The notes beneath the pieces are model-generated. The model saw nothing but the letters and a program-made list of their open reading frames with translations. It made no database searches and was not told the origin of the DNA. From Egbenema bharatensis (GTDB lineage Bacteria; Cyanobacteriota; Cyanobacteriia; Elainellales; Elainellaceae), in assembly GCF_048077055.1 (NCBI RefSeq), contig NZ_CP182236.1:1302001-1366000 (forward strand): a stretch of DNA of 64,000 nt, written 5' to 3'. Position 1 is the first letter of the stretch. The number at the start of each line of letters is the position of its first letter. The position numbers were made by a program, and so were the translations under genes. This document shows, one piece after another, positions 61,404 through 64,000 of this stretch.

Positions 61404-62231
61404 CTACAGCGTTAAATTGTCTGCATAAACTAGCCGAGTCGCCGATCGCAGTTCAAACAGTAAATACTCTTCCATGACGCTCCAGAAGAAGGCCCGGAGC
61501 GTTTTTTGGCGTGATTCAGCGGGGATGGTGTATTCAAAGGGGGAATCGCAGGGTTTGAGCTTTGCCAGGTGGCTTTCACAGCCGCAACCATGTTCAATGA
61601 AATATCCATGCCGACTGGAAATGCTGTCGATTAACCGCCGCAGCATAGTCACATACCCACCATGCAGAATTGCATCAAACTGCCGCGCAACGGCCAGATC
61701 CTGTTCGCTAAAACGGAACGATCGCACTTCAAACAAATCGTTTCGCTGAAGGGGATGCAGGAACGTCCAATAGAACGTCGCTGGGACATCGTACTGAAGT
61801 TCAGCAAACAAGTCACTGACCACGTTAATCAACGCAAGGCGATCGGCTTTTTTAGCAACGGGCTGATTACCACTGGATTCCTCCCTGGTTTCCGGCGTAG
61901 ATTCTACCTGACAACGAATGTTCTCCAAATCTGGATAATGTTCGGGTAAAAACATCTCGCCATAGTGGGAGACTGCTTCCCAGGCCAGTTGCCCATTTCC
62001 CTGACGATAGGCATCTCTTAAATGCCCTGTGTTCGATCGCTCCAGGAACAAGAAATGCCCCCCTTGATTCTTCGCCAAAAAGACCTGCGCCAGGGCAGCA
62101 TAAACACGCGGTTCACTCATCCAACTTCCCTGGGCAACACGCTGCCAGCTAGTCGGCATGGCTTCCAGGGGAACGGCTGGCTCCCCATTGATAGAAATCA
62201 GCCTGGAGGCAGTAGTGAAGGTTGATGTCAT
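61404..62231 (-). CDS. Hypothetical soluble protein, 275 aa
   Basis: 275 residues, no signal peptide. A charged N-terminal half (VYAALAQVFLAKNQGGHFLFLER, AYRQGNGQLAWEAVSHYGEMFL) precedes a conserved-looking Cys/His stretch (SISSRHGYFIEHGCGCESHLAKLKPC), which may bind zinc or iron. The rest is helical. I do not recognise the family. The gene ends directly at the satellite. It is divergent from nothing obvious; the next gene to the right reads in the same direction. Confidence 0.6.
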   Translation of the reverse strand: MTSTFTTASRLISINGEPAVPLEAMPTSWQRVAQGSWMSEPRVYAALAQVFLAKNQGGHFLFLERSNTGHLRDAYRQGNGQLAWEAVSHYGEMFLPEHYPDLENIRCQVESTPETREESSGNQPVAKKADRLALINVVSDLFAELQYDVPATFYWTFLHPLQRNDLFEVRSFRFSEQDLAVARQFDAILHGGYVTMLRRLIDSISSRHGYFIEHGCGCESHLAKLKPCDSPFEYTIPAESRQKTLRAFFWSVMEEYLLFELRSATRLVYADNLTL

Positions 62232-62786
62232 GGGTTGAAATTTCTCCTTGATGTGGATACTCTTTTCGAGTCAGCAAACATTAAATCTTTCTAGATTTTG
62301 ATTTGGCTAACACACGAGTTCACTGGTTTTTTCTCAACCGATCATTTTATTGAAGGTTTCCCCGCTCTGCACCAGTCATAAGCAAAGCCTATCAGGATGG
62401 ATGGATTAACCAGAGGGTACAGGGTGGGAATCGATGCGCTCTCAAGCAGTCTCAGTAGATCGAAAATGGATTGCATTCACGGCAACGCCTGCTTTTGATC
62501 CCCCTAAATCCCCCTTAAAAAGGGGGACTTCAAACCTTTTTCGGCTCGGTTCCCCCTTTTTTAAGGGGGGCTAGGGGGGATCTAAACTGGGTTTGCGATC
62601 TACTGAGTCTAAATTAATTTCGTGATTGGCTCCAATTGGCTCCATAGGAAAAACCTGCTGAGGAGCCTTGTATCCCCAACAGGTCATCAACTCTGATCTC
62701 TTGACTCAAAAAGGCAAATCTAACAATGTTTTCGCTGCATTTCCTCCTTTCACTATCAACTGCTTGAACTCTGCGGCACAGCCGCT
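62232..62786. other. Gene-free interval with an inverted-repeat element
   Basis: 555 bp. It holds the 86-bp inverted repeat at 62497-62582. No gene supported. Confidence 0.5.
62497..62582. repeat. 86-bp inverted-repeat element (GATCCCCCTAAATCCCCCTT arms)
   Basis: The left arm GATCCCCCTAAATCCCCCTT and the right arm AAGGGGGGCTAGGGGGGATC are imperfect inverses around AAAAAGGGGGACTTC and TTTTTCGGCTCGG. The left half equals the reverse complement of 19092-19135. Small non-coding element, MITE-like. Confidence 0.8.
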
Positions 62787-64000
62787 CTACACGAATTTAG
62801 CGGTGTTAAATTCGACCCGATTCTCACCCACTGGATGGATCGTGGAGTGGAGGTTGCCGTAAAGCACATTCCCCAGCAGAGCCGCCTGTAATTCGGGTTC
62901 CAGTTTAAATTCACCCGTCACCTGTCCCGACTTTTCATCGGTTGGATTCACAGTGAAGTACCGCTCTACGGTGGCATCCGCAAATCCTTCTGCACTGTAG
63001 TGGATGTGGAATCCGCTGAGAGGGTTACCCTCTGCATCCTCTGGAACTCTCAAGAAGCCTTCAATTAAGGCTTGAGGATCGGCTCCGTTGGGGATCACCG
63101 CCTTGGGATCGACTTCGGTTGCTCCATCGCTGAAGAGGGGCAATCCTTCAAAGTCCTTATAAGAACCCTCAACCCGCAAAATGCCGTCTTTTAGCTCCAA
63201 ATTCATCTCGGTCAAGCCCGGACTGTCGTTAGGGAAGGGGAATTCTCCCGGCCAGTACCGATCGCCGTATCAAATTTAATCCCATCATCACCCACATAGA
63301 GGAAATCATCGCCATTCCCTCCGGTGAGCCGATCGCGTCCTCGGGTTCCAGTTAGCTGTTCTCCGCCATCGCCTGCCTGTTGAACAGATGCAAAGCTATT
63401 GCCTTTATCGAAGTTCCGCAGAGCATCAGATGTGACTTGAACAAAATTGCTGGCTGACAGTTCACTGGCATTAACAAAGGTCAGGGCCGCCAGGATATGC
63501 TCTGTAGATTTATCAATGACGAGTGCGTTATTCTCGCTATCAAACGGTTGCTGCACACCTGCTTTAGTTGGGTTCTTGCCTTGAGCGATAACAATGTCAT
63601 CCATTGATAAGTTATCGGCAATGGCGAGAATATCTTTGCTGGGATCAAAGTCAAAAATCCGGTTAGTGGTTTCCTTGCCTAAGATCACCATATCTTTGCC
63701 AGAGCCTGTGGTGATGGTATTTACCCCACCCCCGGTTCCAACGACAATGTCATTACCGCTGGAACCAATCACAGTGTTATTGCCGCCACCGGGTTCTAAC
63801 AAATCACCGTTTCCGCCCAGATGGCCGCGCAGATTTGATTTGGTTTGAATGCCACCTAAATCCAGCGATCGCACATCTACTGCATCTAATGAAACATGCA
63901 GCGGATTGTCGATCGAATCTGGTCTGGCATGATTATGGAAATCATTCACGTCGAAGCCATCTGAATCAGATGAACCGTGGCTATGTCCCTGATCGTTGTG
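62787..64000 (-). pseudogene. RTX and CHRD-domain protein, frameshifted, 5' end beyond the window
   Basis: The open frame runs off the right edge. The first part (HSHGSSDSDGFDVNDFHNHA near the edge, GGNGDDFLY repeats, DFDPSKDILAI) is an RTX-type protein. At 63269 one A (plus strand) is missing: in the next frame KFDYGDRYWPGEFPFPNDSP continues into MNLELKDGILRVEGSYKD and a CHRD-like domain (HIHYSAEGFADATVERYF, GNLHSTIHPVGENRVEFN). The stop is at 62787. It is probably secreted through the type I system. The single-base break looks like a sequencing indel. Confidence 0.8.

Overview
The window comes from a cyanobacterium. It carries photosystem II genes (psbQ and a probable psb35), DUF3177-type and other cyanobacterial proteins, a very high density of GATCG/GCGATCGC (HIP1-type) octamers, heptameric STRR-type satellites and PEP-CTERM/RTX surface proteins. 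The repeat load suggests a filamentous, Leptolyngbya-like lineage, but that is inference. No rRNA, CRISPR, transposase or prophage was seen. One tRNA is present, tRNA-Ser(CGA).

Layout. 0-9.4 kb: universal stress protein, tRNA-Ser, a PEP-utilising enzyme of the PEP synthase family, queF, a pentapeptide-repeat membrane protein and a PEP-CTERM protein. 9.4-19 kb: DegT-type sugar aminotransferase, LysR regulator, a 89-aa protein of a small family described here, a double-ATPase peptide ABC protein, Psb35, a DJ-1/ferritin-like fusion and the GlmR/YvcK operon. 19-26 kb: MCE lipid-transport pair, a peptidoglycan-binding protein, a ThiO-like oxidase, psbQ and lepB. 26-40 kb: mostly housekeeping genes (pgeF, birA, holB, SUI1 factor, trpB, RNase D, M23 peptidase, cdsA, ppx), with Uma2 and HigA-like genes between them. 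40-44.4 kb: the most unusual stretch. It has a LuxR-type regulator, an RTX protein, two paralogous 91-aa proteins flanking a 56-aa membrane peptide, and a diiron AurF-like protein. Three separate promoters there carry the same four-unit, 11-bp-phased GGA(C/T) direct-repeat array. 44.5-53.6 kb: DMT permease, C39-like peptidase, ABC exporter, htpX, acylphosphatase, hisC, a TPR-like protein and an RTX protein. 54.8-64 kb: a type I secretion operon (PpiC-type isomerase, HlyB-like ABC protein with a cNMP-like N-terminus, HlyD), small secreted proteins and a frameshifted RTX/CHRD protein running off the right edge.

The type I exporter and the RTX proteins (41.3, 52.7 and 62.8 kb) plausibly form one secretion route. 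The GGA(C/T) arrays suggest that the 41-44 kb genes are a regulon under one direct-repeat-binding regulator. A fourth, weaker array lies upstream of the peptidoglycan-binding gene at 22 kb.

Quality warning: seven genes show single-base reading-frame breaks, mostly at homopolymers (DJ-1 fusion, pyrC, pgeF, trpB, cdsA, the TPR-like protein and the RTX/CHRD protein). This looks more like uncorrected sequencing indels than decay, except for pyrC, which is also truncated next to a dispersed repeat.
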